Virus record (IMG/VR): IMGVR_UViG_3300031766_000052
Coordinates: 1 to 26,884 of that record
DNA: 26,884 bases
Reading direction: 5' to 3' (one strand)
DNA from: a virus
Shown piece after piece: positions 25,758 to 26,884 of the stretch (positions are counted from its first letter, which is position 1; the number at the start of each line of letters is the position of its first letter). A program made the translations under genes and the position numbers. The notes under the pieces were generated by a model, which saw only the letters and a program-made list of their open reading frames with translations, did not search any database and was not told the origin of the DNA.

Positions 25758-26884
25758 TTATCGGGGTGAAAACTCAGATAAATCAAAGCCGTCAAGGCTA
25801 TCTTCATTAGATTCAAAATTCTGTGGAGGTAAATTATTTTTACGTTGTGAAATCAATTTACTCTGTTCAGTATTTTGCTGACTAATTCTATTAGACTTAG
25901 CTTTCTCTCTTGAATCTTCCCTGTTTGATAAAGACTGCTCTGTCATACCATGCATTTGTAAGTTATAATTAAACTCTTGTTGCATTAAGTTAGACTTGAG
26001 TTGAGCTTCCGCTTTTTGTCTTTCAATTTCAAAAGCTACTTCAGCTTGCTTCACTTTCATTTTAGATTGTGTTTCAAGCTCTATCTTTTGCATAGCTGTT
26101 TGTGCAGCCATTTCTTGAGACTTGAGTTGTTGTTGAGCTGTCATCGCTTGCTTTTGCATAGCCATTTTATCATCACGCTCTTGTTTAGCAAGTCTCTTAA
26201 CTTTCAATAATTGATTAGCAAGTTTCAAGTTTTTAATCTCACGAATATCAATAGCATCTTCAAGATTAATATCTTGTTTAGATAAAGCCATTTGTATATT
26301 CTGTTCGAGCATAGCTTTTTGCTCTTCGTCTGGAGACAGTTCTATGAATACACCGAAGTCATAAATATATAAATCAGATATTTCCCCAAGTATACTTACG
26401 TTGTATTTACCAATCTTATTTATAAAGTCCTCCTTAAAGTCTGCATACTCTAAAATATCTGCGATACGATAAGTTAAAGCTTCTGATAAACTTCTGTATA
26501 TATATAGACTTCCGTCTAATATATGTCTTGTTGCTGTATTTGAGTTTAATGCAGCTAACTTCTGAACACCAACCAAAGCATCTGGAGATGGTGTAGAGCC
26601 GTCTCTCGCTTCATTTAAGCCTGTTACAGAACGAATCATACCTAAGTAATGATTATAGTTAGCTATAAGCATTTGCGTCTTAGAAGCTCCAGAACTGCTT
26701 GTAAGCTGTTGAATAGGAACTTTACCTTGATTGTATTCTCCGTCTTGAGTATAACTTCTACCAACTACACTACCAGTTTGGAAGTATAGCCTTAATGCAT
26801 CCGAAGGGTCATACGAAGCTCCTGTTCCCAAGTCAACCTCATTCAATCCATCGGCATCAATATAGACTCCATCAGGTACAGTTC
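25758..26884 (-). CDS. Portal protein, N-terminus cut off by window edge
   Basis: The frame stays open to the right edge; the TTG at 26846 is not a credible start because the residues before it (VPDGVYIDADG) continue a beta-rich region. About 374 C-terminal residues are visible. NYNHYLGMIRSVTGLNEARDG and ALVGVQKLAALNSNTATRHI, followed by helices and FGVFIELSPDEEQKAMLEQNIQ, IDIREIKNLKLANQLL, are typical of crAss-like/Bacteroidetes phage portals, where they belong to the stem-to-barrel part. From about 185 residues after that TTG the protein is a long Gln/Lys/Met-rich coiled coil ending in a Ser/Asn-rich tail. It forms the dodecameric DNA gate at the tail vertex. The large terminase would be expected beyond the edge. 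Confidence 0.8.
   Translation of the reverse strand, partial: TVPDGVYIDADGLNEVDLGTGASYDPSDALRLYFQTGSVVGRSYTQDGEYNQGKVPIQQLTSSSGASKTQMLIANYNHYLGMIRSVTGLNEARDGSTPSPDALVGVQKLAALNSNTATRHILDGSLYIYRSLSEALTYRIADILEYADFKEDFINKIGKYNVSILGEISDLYIYDFGVFIELSPDEEQKAMLEQNIQMALSKQDINLEDAIDIREIKNLKLANQLLKVKRLAKQERDDKMAMQKQAMTAQQQLKSQEMAAQTAMQKIELETQSKMKVKQAEVAFEIERQKAEAQLKSNLMQQEFNYNLQMHGMTEQSLSNREDSREKAKSNRISQQNTEQSKLISQRKNNLPPQNFESNEDSLDGFDLSEFSPR

Overview
The window is a piece of an AT-rich tailed-phage genome, almost fully packed with genes. It looks like a short-tailed (podovirus-type) phage of a Bacteroidetes/Flavobacteriia host, related in layout to crAss-like phages. The evidence is the gene order (portal, scaffold-like protein, major capsid protein, two ring/adaptor-like proteins, a very large nozzle/stabilisation-like protein, then three ejection-protein candidates), the absence of a tape-measure or tail-tube gene, start codons preceded by A/T-rich sequence with no Shine-Dalgarno motif, and TAnnTTTG boxes typical of Bacteroidetes promoters. 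Stops include TAA, TGA and TAG (the MCP and its downstream gene end in TAG), so TAG is not reassigned here.

Layout. One truncated plus-strand gene enters from the left edge (1-261) and converges with the structural block, which runs on the minus strand from the right edge to 321. Reading in the direction of transcription: portal (truncated at the right edge), acidic scaffold-like protein, MCP and a terminator; a 248-aa protein of unknown role and a second terminator, whose 3' stem also supplies the TTG of a promoter for the next unit; two ring/adaptor-like proteins and an 1890-aa nozzle-like protein with a C-terminal extension; a 266-aa Pro/Thr-repeat protein; a tightly coupled three-enzyme cassette; a 604-aa Pro/Thr-repeat tail protein; a cupin; and the 262-, 633- and 2042-aa internal virion candidates.

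The most interesting part is 9679-20354. Three virion proteins (1890, 266 and 604 aa) carry Thr-Pro repeat tracts, up to 33 uninterrupted TP pairs, joining small Cys/Tyr-rich modules. Between them lie a prolyl-4-hydroxylase-like 2OG-Fe(II) oxygenase, a radical SAM enzyme with SPASM-like cysteines, and a glycosyltransferase whose motifs match the GlcNAc-transferase family PF11397/CAZy GT60. That family includes the Skp1 hydroxyproline GlcNAc-transferase and a trypanosome mucin Thr GlcNAc-transferase. The genes overlap by 4 and 8 bases. I infer that the phage may encode its own pathway to hydroxylate and glycosylate the TP stalks of its tail proteins, analogous to the eukaryotic PhyA/Gnt1 modification of Skp1. 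The gene arrangement and motifs are visible in the sequence; the substrate assignment is inference.

No tRNA, rRNA, CRISPR array, insertion sequence or integrase was seen, and no gap without a gene exceeds about 70 bases.
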